Assembly (NCBI RefSeq): GCF_002354895.1
Contig: NZ_CP023439.1
Span: forward strand, 3,658,001-3,722,000
Direction of reading: 5' to 3'
DNA length: 64,000 nucleotides
Source of the DNA: Thauera sp. K11
GTDB lineage: Bacteria; Pseudomonadota; Gammaproteobacteria; Burkholderiales; Rhodocyclaceae
Part shown: in pieces, positions 1 through 8,548 of the stretch
Position numbering within the stretch: position 1 is the first letter of the stretch
Layout of the letters: each line of letters begins with the position of its first letter
The notes under the pieces: generated by a model
Told to the model about the DNA's origin: nothing
What the model saw: only the letters and a program-made list of their open reading frames with translations
Database searches by the model: none
Made by a program: the position numbers and the translations under genes

Positions 1-51
1 TTGCTCGGTGGAGAGTTCGATGTCGAGGTATTCGGTGATGCGCACTTTCAT
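1..51 (-). CDS. Partial small subunit of an acetophenone/acetone carboxylase-like enzyme (N-terminus only)
   Basis: Only the first 17 codons are inside the window, reading MKVRITEYLDIELSTEQ. The start codon (49-51) overlaps the stop of the HyuA-like gene by 4 bp in an ATGA arrangement, which indicates translational coupling. The location directly after a HyuA-type subunit, and the opening sequence, fit the small (about 15 kDa) subunit found between the large subunits of acetophenone carboxylases. That identity is inferred from context because most of the protein lies outside the window. Confidence 0.55.
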   Translation of the reverse strand, partial: MKVRITEYLDIELSTEQ

Positions 52-2078
52 GATTCGCGGCTCCGCTCGATGAGGGCGTTGTCGTACGGGTCCACCCGCA
101 GGGTCCATCCGGCGGGGATCACCATCGTCGTCTGCCGGGATTCGACGATCGCCGGCCCGGCGAGGGCATGGCCGTGCCCCAGCCGCTCGCGGTCGTACAC
201 CGGCAGCGGCCGCACGCCCTGGCGCGGGTCCAGATACACCTTGCGCTCGCCGCGCCGCGCGGCGGCAAGCGGCGCCTCCGTCGCCGGGCGGGCGGCCTGG
301 CGGTAGTGCGGCACCGACGAGCGGGCGAAGACGCCCAGCGTCGCCAGCCGCGCGCCGGCGTCCGGCTCCAGGCCGAGCGCCGCGGCCGCACGCCGGCGCA
401 GGGCTTCCAGCGGCGCCGCTTCGTCGAGGATCTCCAGCGGCGCAGCCAGCCGCGCCTCGCGGCCGCCGCCATCGTCGACGATGGATTCGAGCTGCCAGCG
501 GATGCCGTCGCGCTCGAAGCCTTCGCCGCGCATGTCGGCCTCAGCCCGCCGCCGCAGGCTTGCCACCGCCTGCAGCACGGGCTCGGCGTCCTGCCCCGGC
601 GCGAGGGAGAGATCCATCCGCTGGCAGTAGAGGTGGCCGACGTCCATCAGCGAGGAGGAATAGGCCGAGAACACCGCCGAGAAGGGCGTGACCACGAGGC
701 GGCCGATGGCCGCGGCTTCGGCGATCGCGCAACTGTGCAGCGGGCCGGCGCCGCCGTAGATCACCATCAGCGGGTCGGGCTGCGGGCCCATCTGGTCGCG
801 CAGCCGCGCCAGCTCCCGCCCGACGTCGGCCTCCACCGTTTCCCTGATCCGCCACGCCGCTTCCTCGATGCCGATGCCGAGCGGACCGGCGACGTGCTCG
901 GCGATCGCCCGGCGCGCCTTGTCGACATCCAGGCTGCGGCTGCCGCCGAGGAAGTAGGCCGGGTCCAGCCAGCCGAGCACGAGGTTGGCGTCGGTCACCG
1001 TCGGCTGGGTTCCGCCCAGGCCGAAGCAGGCCGGGCCGGGCAAGGCGCCCGCCGACTGCGGGCCGACGCGCAGGCGCCCGCCCGCCACGCTCGCGATCGA
1101 ACCGCCTCCGGCGCCGAGCGCGCGGATCTCGAGCATGGGCAGGTTGCAGTCGAAGCCTTCCACGTCGGGGCGCAGGGCATAGCCCGGCTCGCCTTCGAGC
1201 ACGCAGCCGATGTCGAACGAGGTGCCGCCCATGTCGCCGGAGATCACGCAGCGCGCGCCGTACAGCGCCCCGATCTCGCGCGCGCCCAGCAGGCCGGCGG
1301 CGGGGCCGGAATTGTAGGTGTTGATGGCGCGGGTCTTGGCCACGCGCGCCACCGCCCCGTTGTTGTGGCCGATGAGCAGTTGCCCGCGGTAGTGGCGGCG
1401 GCGCAGGTCCTCGCCGGCCTTGTACAGCAGCCGGGTGAGCTTGCCGTGGATGTAGGCATTGAGGACGGCGGTGTTGATGCGCTCCCGGTAGCCGCTGCGC
1501 TGCACGATGTCGGACGACAGGAAGACCGGCACCGAGCCGAGGTAGTCGCGCGGATATTCGCGCTTGATGGTCTCGCGGATGGCCTGCTCGCCGGCCGGGT
1601 TCAGGTCCGCGTTGGCGAGCGCGACGACGAGGCAGCGCGCCCCGCGGTCGATGAGACGCTGCGCGGCCTCCATGATCTGCCCGGCCTGCGGCGCATGCCT
1701 CGCGCGGCCGGTGGCGTCCATCGCCTCATCCACGCCGGCGACCATGTCCGGCGCCACCAGCGGGCTCTTGCCTTCCGCATCCACCGCCGGGGCGAGCGCC
1801 TCGTGGCCGGCGGTGACGATGAGGCCGATCTTGGCACCGTCGCGCTGGATGATCGAATTCGTGCCTATCGTGTTCGAGAACCGGATGATGTCGGTGCGGA
1901 ACAGGAAGTCGCGCAGCGGCAGGTCGAACGCGCGGGCGGCTTCCTCGATGCACGCCATGAAGCACAGCGTGAGGTCGTGCGGCGTGGTCGGCGTCTTCAC
2001 CGTGCGGAAGGCATCGCCGGACGTGACGAACCCATCGGTGAAAGTGCCGCCGGTGTCGATATCGACGGTAAAACCCAT
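48..2078 (-). CDS. HyuA-family subunit of an acetophenone/acetone carboxylase-like or hydantoinase-like enzyme
   Basis: This 676-residue protein begins MGFTVDIDTGGTFTDGF, the phosphate/nucleotide-binding motif of the hydantoinase A/oxoprolinase (ASKHA) family. An internal GDMGGTSFDIG motif is a second ASKHA phosphate loop. The family hydrolyses ATP to activate ketones (acetone and acetophenone carboxylases) or opens hydantoin/oxoproline rings. The length of about 72 kDa, and the small-subunit gene coupled downstream, favour an ApcA-like ketone carboxylase subunit. The partner large subunits (HyuB-like) are expected beyond position 1. A TetR gene 59 bp upstream is probably co-transcribed. The exact substrate cannot be read from the sequence; hydantoinase remains possible. 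Confidence 0.75.
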   Translation of the reverse strand: MGFTVDIDTGGTFTDGFVTSGDAFRTVKTPTTPHDLTLCFMACIEEAARAFDLPLRDFLFRTDIIRFSNTIGTNSIIQRDGAKIGLIVTAGHEALAPAVDAEGKSPLVAPDMVAGVDEAMDATGRARHAPQAGQIMEAAQRLIDRGARCLVVALANADLNPAGEQAIRETIKREYPRDYLGSVPVFLSSDIVQRSGYRERINTAVLNAYIHGKLTRLLYKAGEDLRRRHYRGQLLIGHNNGAVARVAKTRAINTYNSGPAAGLLGAREIGALYGARCVISGDMGGTSFDIGCVLEGEPGYALRPDVEGFDCNLPMLEIRALGAGGGSIASVAGGRLRVGPQSAGALPGPACFGLGGTQPTVTDANLVLGWLDPAYFLGGSRSLDVDKARRAIAEHVAGPLGIGIEEAAWRIRETVEADVGRELARLRDQMGPQPDPLMVIYGGAGPLHSCAIAEAAAIGRLVVTPFSAVFSAYSSSLMDVGHLYCQRMDLSLAPGQDAEPVLQAVASLRRRAEADMRGEGFERDGIRWQLESIVDDGGGREARLAAPLEILDEAAPLEALRRRAAAALGLEPDAGARLATLGVFARSSVPHYRQAARPATEAPLAAARRGERKVYLDPRQGVRPLPVYDRERLGHGHALAGPAIVESRQTTMVIPAGWTLRVDPYDNALIERSRES

Positions 2079-2137
2079 TTGTCTCCTCCGTTGTCATCGG
2101 TCGTTGCTTGCGTTTTTTTTCGGGTGACGACCGCGGA

Positions 2138-2770
2138 TCAGCTCCGCCCCGGCGGCGCGCCGATCACGCCGTAGAGGACGAAGGCCACGATCTCCTCGTA
2201 CACCTCCTCGGGGCTCATCGGGCCGTCGGAGCGATACCAGCGCAGGTACCAGTTCACGACGCCCAGCACGTTGAAGGCGAGGATCTTGGTGTGCGGGCTC
2301 TTCACCAGCCCCTCGGCGTGCAGGGCCTCGAGCAGTTCCACGTACACGTCCAGCACCCGCTTCTGGATCGCCTTGCTCGCCTGATCGCCGCTGGCGGACA
2401 TCCGGTCGTAGTCGATCAGGAAGATCTTGGATTCCTTCTGGTAGGCCGACGACGCGGCCAGATGCGCGCGCAGCACGCGGCGGAAGCGCTCGAGCGCATG
2501 GCCGCCCCCCGCCGCCGCCTTCTCCAGCCGGTCGGGCAGGCCCTTCACCGAGTAGTCCAGGATCGCCGACCACAACCCTTCCTTGTTGGTGAAGTAGTGG
2601 TAGATCACCGAAACGCTCACGCCGAGCGTCGAGGCGATGTCGCGTATCGACGTTCCCTTGAACCCCTTGGCGGCGAACAGATCGACCGCGGTCTGGAGCA
2701 GTTCTTCTCGCCGTCCGGTGCGCTCGACCGGCTCGGCCTCGGCGACAGCGACGGCTGGGGTTTCGAACAT
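2138..2770 (-). CDS. TetR/AcrR family transcriptional repressor
   Basis: This 210-residue protein has an N-terminal helix-turn-helix typical of TetR (RREELLQTAVDLFAAKGF, then IRDIASTLGVSVSVIYHYF) and a C-terminal all-helical ligand domain. I chose ATG 2768-2770 because a GAGGAAA ribosome binding site sits just upstream; a longer reading frame starting at 2842 lacks such a site. It lies between the divergent SDR gene and the carboxylase-like genes. Two identical palindromes at 2904-2918 and 3049-3063 and a degenerate third copy at 2798-2812 are likely its operators. It would repress its own operon and the SDR until a ketone, alcohol or CoA-thioester effector binds. The effector is unknown. Confidence 0.9.
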   Translation of the reverse strand: MFETPAVAVAEAEPVERTGRREELLQTAVDLFAAKGFKGTSIRDIASTLGVSVSVIYHYFTNKEGLWSAILDYSVKGLPDRLEKAAAGGGHALERFRRVLRAHLAASSAYQKESKIFLIDYDRMSASGDQASKAIQKRVLDVYVELLEALHAEGLVKSPHTKILAFNVLGVVNWYLRWYRSDGPMSPEEVYEEIVAFVLYGVIGAPPGRS

Positions 2771-2797
2771 TTCTGTTTCCTCGATGGCTGATGGGTA

Positions 2798-2812
2798 TCG
2801 ATCATTCGTTCT
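2798..2812. promoter_or_regulatory. Degenerate third TetR operator copy
   Basis: TCGATCATTCGTTCT matches 12 of 15 positions of the two perfect operators. It lies 28 bp upstream of the TetR start codon, so binding would cover the leader of the repressor gene. Confidence 0.4.
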
Positions 2813-2903
2813 ACTGCCCGCCCATGTTAGCCGCGCTCCCATCCGGCGCGGCAGTCGGGAAAGTTGAAGCAGGATCGTCCAGGCTTCGTTGCGCGGAAAT
2901 AAA

Positions 2904-2918
2904 TCGAACGATCGTTCT
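2904..2918. promoter_or_regulatory. Probable TetR operator, TetR-proximal
   Basis: TCGAACGATCGTTCT contains the perfect 12-bp palindrome GAACGATCGTTC at 2906-2917. The same 15 bases recur exactly at 3049-3063 in the same divergent intergenic region. Palindromes of this kind flanking a TetR gene are the usual operators for the family. Confidence 0.75.
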
Positions 2919-3048
2919 TGTGTCCATTCTTGCGATGCCGCCTGCCCTTGTCAACCGCTTTCCCAGTATTTTTGTACGAAACGAGCCATCACGCGCTCTG
3001 CCCTGGGCGTCTTGACGAAGCGCCTTCCGGCAAATTAAGGTATTCGTA

Positions 3049-3063
3049 TCGAACGATCGTTCT
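3049..3063. promoter_or_regulatory. Probable TetR operator, SDR-proximal
   Basis: This is an exact 15-bp repeat of the site at 2904-2918, ending 52 bp before the SDR start codon. With one site near each divergent gene, coordinate repression of both directions is likely. Confidence 0.75.
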
Positions 3064-3115
3064 GTCGTTCGCCCGCCGTTCCGACGCATCCGATCAAGAC
3101 AAGGAGGAGACAGAC

Positions 3116-3895
3116 ATGAAACGCGTAGAAGGCAAGATCGCCCTCGTGACCGGCGCCGCCAACGGCCTCGGCCGCGCCACCGCCGCCGTGCTGGCCCGCG
3201 AAGGCGCCCTGGTGCTGCTCACGGACATCGACGACGCCGGCGGAGAAGCCGCCGCCGAAGGCATCCGCGCCGCGGGCGGCAAGGCCCGCTACTGCCACCA
3301 CGACGCCTCCAGCCCCGACGACTGGGCATCGGTGCTCGCCCGGCTGGACGAAGCCCACGGCCGCCTCGACATCCTGGTGAACAACGCGGGCGGCGGCACC
3401 TACAACGACATCGAGACCGTCAGCCTCGAGCAATGGCGCAGGATCATGGCGATCAACCTGGACGCCACCTTCATCGGCACCCAGTCCGCCATCCGCTGGA
3501 TGAAGAACACGGGGGGCGGCAACATCATCAACGTCAGCTCGGTGGCCGCGTTCAGCGCCGCCCCCAACCTCGCCGCCTACTGCGCGGCGAAGGCGGGCAT
3601 CAACATGCTGTCCAAGTCGGCCGCCGTGTATTGCGGGCAGAAGGGCTACAACATCCGCATCAACGTCGTGCATCCCGGACTGATCGAAACCAGGTCGGGC
3701 GTCGAGATGGCGCGCCTGGCCACCGGCGCCGCGCGGGACGAAGACGCGATCGCGATGTTCACCGCCCTGCACCCCATCGGCCGCATCGGCCAGCCGGACG
3801 ACATCGCCAACGGCATCCTGTACCTGGCCTCGGACGAATCGCGCTTCGTCACCGCCTCCAGCCTGATCATCGACGGAGGATTCACCGCCGTCTGA
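3116..3895 (+). CDS. Short-chain dehydrogenase/reductase (NAD-dependent, classical SDR)
   Basis: This 259-residue protein carries the classical SDR motifs: TGAANGLG nucleotide loop at residues 12-19, NNAG at 89-92, catalytic Ser 141/142, and Tyr155-Lys159 (YCAAK). Asp37 after the second strand favours NAD over NADP. The start at 3116 follows a strong AAGGAGGAGA site at 3101-3110. It is divergent from the TetR and carboxylase-like genes and shares their operators. A secondary-alcohol dehydrogenase feeding a ketone to the adjacent carboxylase, as in the 1-phenylethanol to acetophenone step of anaerobic ethylbenzene degradation, is plausible. The substrate is inferred only from context. Confidence 0.88.
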   Translation: MKRVEGKIALVTGAANGLGRATAAVLAREGALVLLTDIDDAGGEAAAEGIRAAGGKARYCHHDASSPDDWASVLARLDEAHGRLDILVNNAGGGTYNDIETVSLEQWRRIMAINLDATFIGTQSAIRWMKNTGGGNIINVSSVAAFSAAPNLAAYCAAKAGINMLSKSAAVYCGQKGYNIRINVVHPGLIETRSGVEMARLATGAARDEDAIAMFTALHPIGRIGQPDDIANGILYLASDESRFVTASSLIIDGGFTAV

Positions 3896-4091
3896 CGCCG
3901 GACGCCGCCACGGCGGACCCCGATGCAGCCGCCGGCGGCGCAATCGCGCGCCGCACGTGCGCACGGCAAGGCGCCGGGCGGGCCTGCCGCGCCTTTTCCG
4001 AAGGCGCGCCTGCCGTCATGATGGCGGCCGGGGACGTTCCGCGACCGCCCGACCGGTGCGGCGCCGCGCCCCGCACCGGAGCCGCCGAGGC

Positions 4092-5015
4092 ATGGACCTG
4101 AAGAACTTCGACCTGAACCTGCTGGTCATCTTCGACCTGTTGCTGAAGGAAAAGAAGGTATCGGGCGTCGCCGACCAGCTCGGCCTCACCCAGCCCGCCG
4201 TCAGCCGCTCGCTGAAACGGCTGCGCAACCTGCTTGGGGACGAACTGTTCTACCGCACCTCGACCGGCATGGAGCCGACCGCCCATGCGCGCCAGCTCGC
4301 CGAGCCGATTTCCTCCGCGCTCGATGCGCTCGGCAACGCGATCAGCCAGCGCGCCTCCTTCGACCCCGCGACGAGCGACAGGAACTTCACCATCCGCATG
4401 TCCGACATCGGCGAGATCTACATCCTGCCCCGGCTCCTGAGCGTGCTGGCGGAAGAAGCGCCGGGCGTGTCGATCACCGTGGTGCGCGACCACGGCGAGA
4501 CGCTGAAGGCCGGCATGGAAGCCGGCCGCATCGACCTGGCCATCGGCCTGATCGACAACCTCGAAGCCGGCTTCTTCCGCCGCCAGATCTACAGGCAGGG
4601 CTACGTCTGCGTCTTCCGCCCCGACCATCCGCTGGCCGGACGGACGATGAGCCTGGACGATTTCCTGGCGGCCGAACACGTGCTCGTCACCGGCACCGGC
4701 AGCGGCCACGCGCAGGTCGACGACCTGATCGGCAAGCAGGGCATCCAGCGCAAGGTGCGCCTGCGCATCCCCAACTATGCGAGCCTCGAACGGCTCCTCA
4801 GCGGCTCGGACCTGATCGCCACCGTGCCCGAGGCACTGGTCCAGCCCAACATCTCGCCCTTGTCGCTGGCCTGCTCCCGCCATCCCGTCCAGCTTCCCAG
4901 GCTGTCCGTCAACCAGTTCTGGCACGCGCGCTTCCACCGCGACCCGGCCAGCCAGTGGCTGCGCGAGGTGATCGCCGTCCGCTGCGCCCTGCCGCCCGTC
5001 GTTCCGGCGGCCTGA
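4092..5015 (+). CDS. LysR-family transcriptional regulator (NahR/LinR-like)
   Basis: The 307-residue protein starts MDLKNFDLNLLVIFDLLL and has a winged helix with the segment VADQLGLTQPAVSRSLKRLR, followed by a periplasmic-binding-protein-like effector domain. The DLNLL opening is typical of the NahR/NodD/LinR branch that senses aromatic compounds. The longer reading frame from 3957 is rejected because the LysR fold begins at this Met. It lies 196 bp downstream of the SDR on the same strand; that gap holds no recognisable feature. Its target could be the SDR operon or the convergent meta-cleavage operon. No T-N11-A site was identified. Confidence 0.88.
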   Translation: MDLKNFDLNLLVIFDLLLKEKKVSGVADQLGLTQPAVSRSLKRLRNLLGDELFYRTSTGMEPTAHARQLAEPISSALDALGNAISQRASFDPATSDRNFTIRMSDIGEIYILPRLLSVLAEEAPGVSITVVRDHGETLKAGMEAGRIDLAIGLIDNLEAGFFRRQIYRQGYVCVFRPDHPLAGRTMSLDDFLAAEHVLVTGTGSGHAQVDDLIGKQGIQRKVRLRIPNYASLERLLSGSDLIATVPEALVQPNISPLSLACSRHPVQLPRLSVNQFWHARFHRDPASQWLREVIAVRCALPPVVPAA

Positions 5016-5056
5016 ACGCCAGCCCCGCGCCACTTTTGCCGCGATGCCCCGGCACC

Positions 5057-6052
5057 CTAGGCTTCGCCCGCCCTGAAGCGCGCGAACAGCCGGCGGAATT
5101 CGTCGTCGCGCGCCTCGCGCTGCGCCGGCCGCTCGGTGCCGTCGATCTCCTGGCCGAGCCGCGCCCAGCCGGCCTCGGACAGCGCGTCGTCGGCGCGCAG
5201 CAGCAACAGCCGGTTCTCGTCGCGGACGTGGGCGACGATGAAGTCCTGCCACGCCATCGCCGCGGCCCGCGCCGGGGCGATGCCGGCGTCGCCGCGCCGG
5301 CGCCAGGCGGCCTGCAGCTCGGCGAAGCGCCGCGGCTCTTCGTCGTGCTGGGCCTCGATGGTGGCGAGCCCGGCCGCAGCACCACCGGCTTCCAGCGCGG
5401 CCAGCAGCCGCGCCTCCTTGGGGCCGTGCGCCTCGCTGCTGAAGCGGGCGAGGAAGTCGAGGGTGTCGTCCATCAGGGCGGCATCGATGCGGGGTTCGTC
5501 GGCGGCAAGCGCGTCGACCAGGCGGTCGGTCAGCGCCACCCAGGCCGCGTGTTCCTCGCGGAAGCGGGCGATCAGCCGATCCCTGGCCGTCTGCGGTGCG
5601 ACGCCGGTCTCGGCGACGAAGACCGGCAGCGGTGAATTCAGGATCAGCTTCACGGTGACCGAGTCGAGCAGCTTCTGCAGCCTCGTCGTGCGCCCGTGCG
5701 AGCCGATGACGACGAGGTCGGCCGCGCGCGCCGCGGCGGTCGCCACGATCTCCTCGTGCACCTTGCCCCGGCTGACGCCGCCGATGAAATCGGCCTCGAC
5801 GCCGTTCATCTGTGCCCATGCGCGCGCCTTGGCCTCGACGTAGCCGTCGGCCCACAGGTACTTGCGCGCGAACAGTGCCGGCGCCATCGCGTGCAGCAGG
5901 CCGGCGTCGCCGTCGATGATGTCCTGCGCGTCCGGCTGCAGGTAGAGGAAGCTCGCACGCGCGCCGAAGGCCCGCGCCAGCTCCACGCCGCGCTCGATCA
6001 CGCGCATCGACAGCGCACTCTCGTCGATCGGAATCAGGATGTGCTTGTACAT
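5057..6052 (-). CDS. Universal stress protein fused to a hemerythrin-like (HHE) domain
   Basis: Residues 1-148 form a UspA domain with the ATP-binding signature VVIGSHGRTTRLQKLL around residues 115-129. Residues about 155-325 form a helical bundle with His168, His209/Glu213, His236 and His275/Glu279, spaced as in hemerythrin HHE di-iron domains. The gene is the last of the minus-strand catabolic operon, 13 bp after the exporter gene. The fusion suggests a stress or oxygen/metal sensing role linked to oxygenase activity. That role is inference; the domain assignment is fairly clear. Confidence 0.82.
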   Translation of the reverse strand: MYKHILIPIDESALSMRVIERGVELARAFGARASFLYLQPDAQDIIDGDAGLLHAMAPALFARKYLWADGYVEAKARAWAQMNGVEADFIGGVSRGKVHEEIVATAAARAADLVVIGSHGRTTRLQKLLDSVTVKLILNSPLPVFVAETGVAPQTARDRLIARFREEHAAWVALTDRLVDALAADEPRIDAALMDDTLDFLARFSSEAHGPKEARLLAALEAGGAAAGLATIEAQHDEEPRRFAELQAAWRRRGDAGIAPARAAAMAWQDFIVAHVRDENRLLLLRADDALSEAGWARLGQEIDGTERPAQREARDDEFRRLFARFRAGEA

Positions 6053-6065
6053 TTGCGCGCCCTCC

Positions 6066-8522
6066 TCAAGCTTGGACCGTTGCAGCGACCGACGGCGGCC
6101 GTGGCGTTTCCGCCACCGGCGCGGGCGGCGACGCAGCCGCGCCCGCCACCCCCTCGCGCCGCGCCGGCAGCAGGAAGGTGGCCAGCGCGGGGATCAGGAT
6201 CAGCGCGCCGAGCATGTTCCACAGGAACATGAAGGTGAGCAGGATGCCCATGTCGGCCTGGAACTTGATCGGCGAGAAGGCCCAGGCGCCGACGCCGATC
6301 GCCAGCGTGCAGCCGGTGAAGATCACCACCCGCCCGGTGAACACCAGCGCGCGGTAGTAGGCTTCCGACAGCGTCGCGCCGTTGCGCAGCCAGGTCTGGG
6401 TGACGCTGAGCACGTAGAGCGCGTAATCGACGCCGATGCCGACGCCGAGCGCGATCACCGGCAGGGTCGACACCTTGATGCCGATCCCCAGCCCCACCAT
6501 CAGCGCTTCCACCAGGATGGAGGTCAGCACCAGCGGCAGCACCGCGCACAGCACCGCCCGCCACGAGCGGAAGGCGATCACGCACAGCAGGGTCACGGCC
6601 ACATACACGCCGAACAGCATGCGGTTGTTGGCCGACTTCACCACCTGGTTGGTCGCCGCCTCGATGCCGGCGTTGCCGGCGGCAAGCTCGAAGCGGATGC
6701 CGGCGGACGGATTGGCCGCGCTGAAGTCCTCGACCACGCGCACCACCTCGTCGAGCGAATCCGCCTTGTGGTCCTTCAGGTAGGCGTAGATCGACAGCAG
6801 GTCGCAGGTGGCGTTGAACAGCTCGCGCGGCGCCCGCGCGGCGCTGCCGTTGATGAGGTGCTGGTTGGCGACCAGGTCGTACCACTTCAGGCTGCCCTCG
6901 TTCATGCCCGCCGAGGCACGCCGCACCAGCCCGGCGAAGGAGCTGGTGCCTTCGACCACGTTCGACTGGCGCAGCGACCATTCCAGCGCATCGACCTGCA
7001 GCAGCTTGTCGTAATCGGCGCACTTGCCGGGTTCGGTACGGCCGAACACCACGAACACGTCGCTGCCGGCCTGGTAGTTGCGCACCAGGAAATCGTTGTC
7101 GAGGTTGTGGCGCGAGTCCGCGCGCAGCTCCGGCGCGCCGGCATCGAGGTCGCCGATCTTCACCTGCTTGCTCACCAGGAAGCCGCCGACGCCCAGCGCC
7201 AGCGCCACGCCGATCGCCCACGCCGCCGGACCGCGCCGGGTGAAGAGGTCGAGGAAGCGCCACAGACCGTGCCGGCCGGCCGTGGAGGCGCTGAGGCGCT
7301 CCTCGCGCAGGCTGCGTTCGGCCGCCTGCGGCGACACCCCGGTGTAGGACAGCAGGATGGGCAGCAGCGCGAGGTTGGTGAAGATCAGGATGCCCACGCC
7401 CAGGCTGGCGATCAGCGCCAGCTCGCGGATCACCGGGATGTCGATCATCGTCAGTACGGCGAAGCCGACCACGTCGGCCAGCAGCGCGGTGGCGCCGGCC
7501 ACGAACAGGCGGCGGAAGGTGTAGCGCGCGGCGATGAGTTTGTGCGTGCCGCGGCCGATGTCCTGCATGATGCCGTTCATCTTCTGCGCACCGTGGCTGA
7601 CGCCGATGGCAAAGATGAGGAAAGGCACGAGGATGGAGTACGGGTTGAGTTCGAAGCCCAAGAGCGGCAGGCAGCCGATGAGCCAGACGATGCCGATCAT
7701 CGTCGTGGCGATCACCAGCAGCGTGCTGCGCAGGCAGCGGGTGAAGGCGTACAGGATCAGCGCGGTCACCGCCAGCGCGAAGGCGAAGAAGGCGAGGATG
7801 GCGTAGAGGCCGGCGATGAGGTCGCCCATCACCTTGGCGAAGCCGGTGATGCGGACATGGACGCCGCGCGCCTCGTAGCGCGCGCGGATGTCCTCCAGCC
7901 GGTCGGACAGCGCACCGTAGTCCAGCCGCTGGCCGGCCTGCTCCACCAGCGGCACGTAGAGGATGGACGAGCGGAAATCCGGCGCCACCAGTTGCCCGAT
8001 CTCGCCCGAGCGCAGCACGTTGTCGCGGAAGGCGGCGATGCTGGCGGCCGAGCCGTCGTAGCCGTCCGGCATCACCGGGCCGCCCTCGTAGCCCTCGTCG
8101 GTGACGCCGGTCCAGCGCACCGCCGGCATCCACAGCGACTTCATGAAGGGGCGGTCGACGCCGGGCAGCAGATAGACCTCGTCATTGACCTCCTTGAGGA
8201 TGCCGACGTAGTCCGGCGTGAAGATGTCGCCGCCCGGCGCGGCCTCGACCACGATGCGCACCGCGTTGCCCAGGCCCTTGACCTCGTTCTCGTACTTGAG
8301 GAAGTTGAGGACGTAGGGGTGCTGGTTGGGGATGGTCTTGAGGAAGCTGGCGTTGAGCTGCACGCGCAGCGCCGAGAAGGCCAGCGCGGCGGTGACGAGC
8401 GCGCACAGCAGCACGATCAGCCCGCGATGGTTGAACAGCAGACGCTCGACCGCGTTGCCGGAGCGGTGGTCGAACTGCTCCAGGCGGGCGATCGATTCGA
8501 ATTCCTGTGTGGAGACGGCCAT
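6066..8522 (-). CDS. RND-superfamily (MMPL/HAE3-type) transporter
   Basis: This 818-residue membrane protein starts MAVSTQEFESIARLEQFDHR. A first membrane helix (LIVLLCALVTAALAFSAL) is followed by a large periplasmic loop, a sterol-sensing-like cluster of helices, a second periplasmic loop and a second helix cluster. This is the duplicated 6+6 layout of MMPL/HAE3 proteins. A much longer open frame reaching 9389 is only an antisense-free read-through of the upstream gene and was rejected. The AGGT site upstream of 8522 supports the start. Members occur with DUF1302, DUF1329 and YCF48 proteins in clusters for hydrophobic substrates, so substrate uptake or export is likely. Direction of transport is not known. 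Confidence 0.88.
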   Translation of the reverse strand: MAVSTQEFESIARLEQFDHRSGNAVERLLFNHRGLIVLLCALVTAALAFSALRVQLNASFLKTIPNQHPYVLNFLKYENEVKGLGNAVRIVVEAAPGGDIFTPDYVGILKEVNDEVYLLPGVDRPFMKSLWMPAVRWTGVTDEGYEGGPVMPDGYDGSAASIAAFRDNVLRSGEIGQLVAPDFRSSILYVPLVEQAGQRLDYGALSDRLEDIRARYEARGVHVRITGFAKVMGDLIAGLYAILAFFAFALAVTALILYAFTRCLRSTLLVIATTMIGIVWLIGCLPLLGFELNPYSILVPFLIFAIGVSHGAQKMNGIMQDIGRGTHKLIAARYTFRRLFVAGATALLADVVGFAVLTMIDIPVIRELALIASLGVGILIFTNLALLPILLSYTGVSPQAAERSLREERLSASTAGRHGLWRFLDLFTRRGPAAWAIGVALALGVGGFLVSKQVKIGDLDAGAPELRADSRHNLDNDFLVRNYQAGSDVFVVFGRTEPGKCADYDKLLQVDALEWSLRQSNVVEGTSSFAGLVRRASAGMNEGSLKWYDLVANQHLINGSAARAPRELFNATCDLLSIYAYLKDHKADSLDEVVRVVEDFSAANPSAGIRFELAAGNAGIEAATNQVVKSANNRMLFGVYVAVTLLCVIAFRSWRAVLCAVLPLVLTSILVEALMVGLGIGIKVSTLPVIALGVGIGVDYALYVLSVTQTWLRNGATLSEAYYRALVFTGRVVIFTGCTLAIGVGAWAFSPIKFQADMGILLTFMFLWNMLGALILIPALATFLLPARREGVAGAAASPPAPVAETPRPPSVAATVQA

Positions 8523-8548
8523 GTTTCTACCTGCGTGTGGTGATGCGT

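Noticed and set aside
6039..8543. 834-codon open frame on the plus strand opposite the RND transporter
   Set aside because: It is a shadow of the real gene in GC-rich DNA: its composition is Arg/Gln/His/Asp-rich low-complexity sequence with no domain, while the minus strand encodes a clear MMPL transporter.
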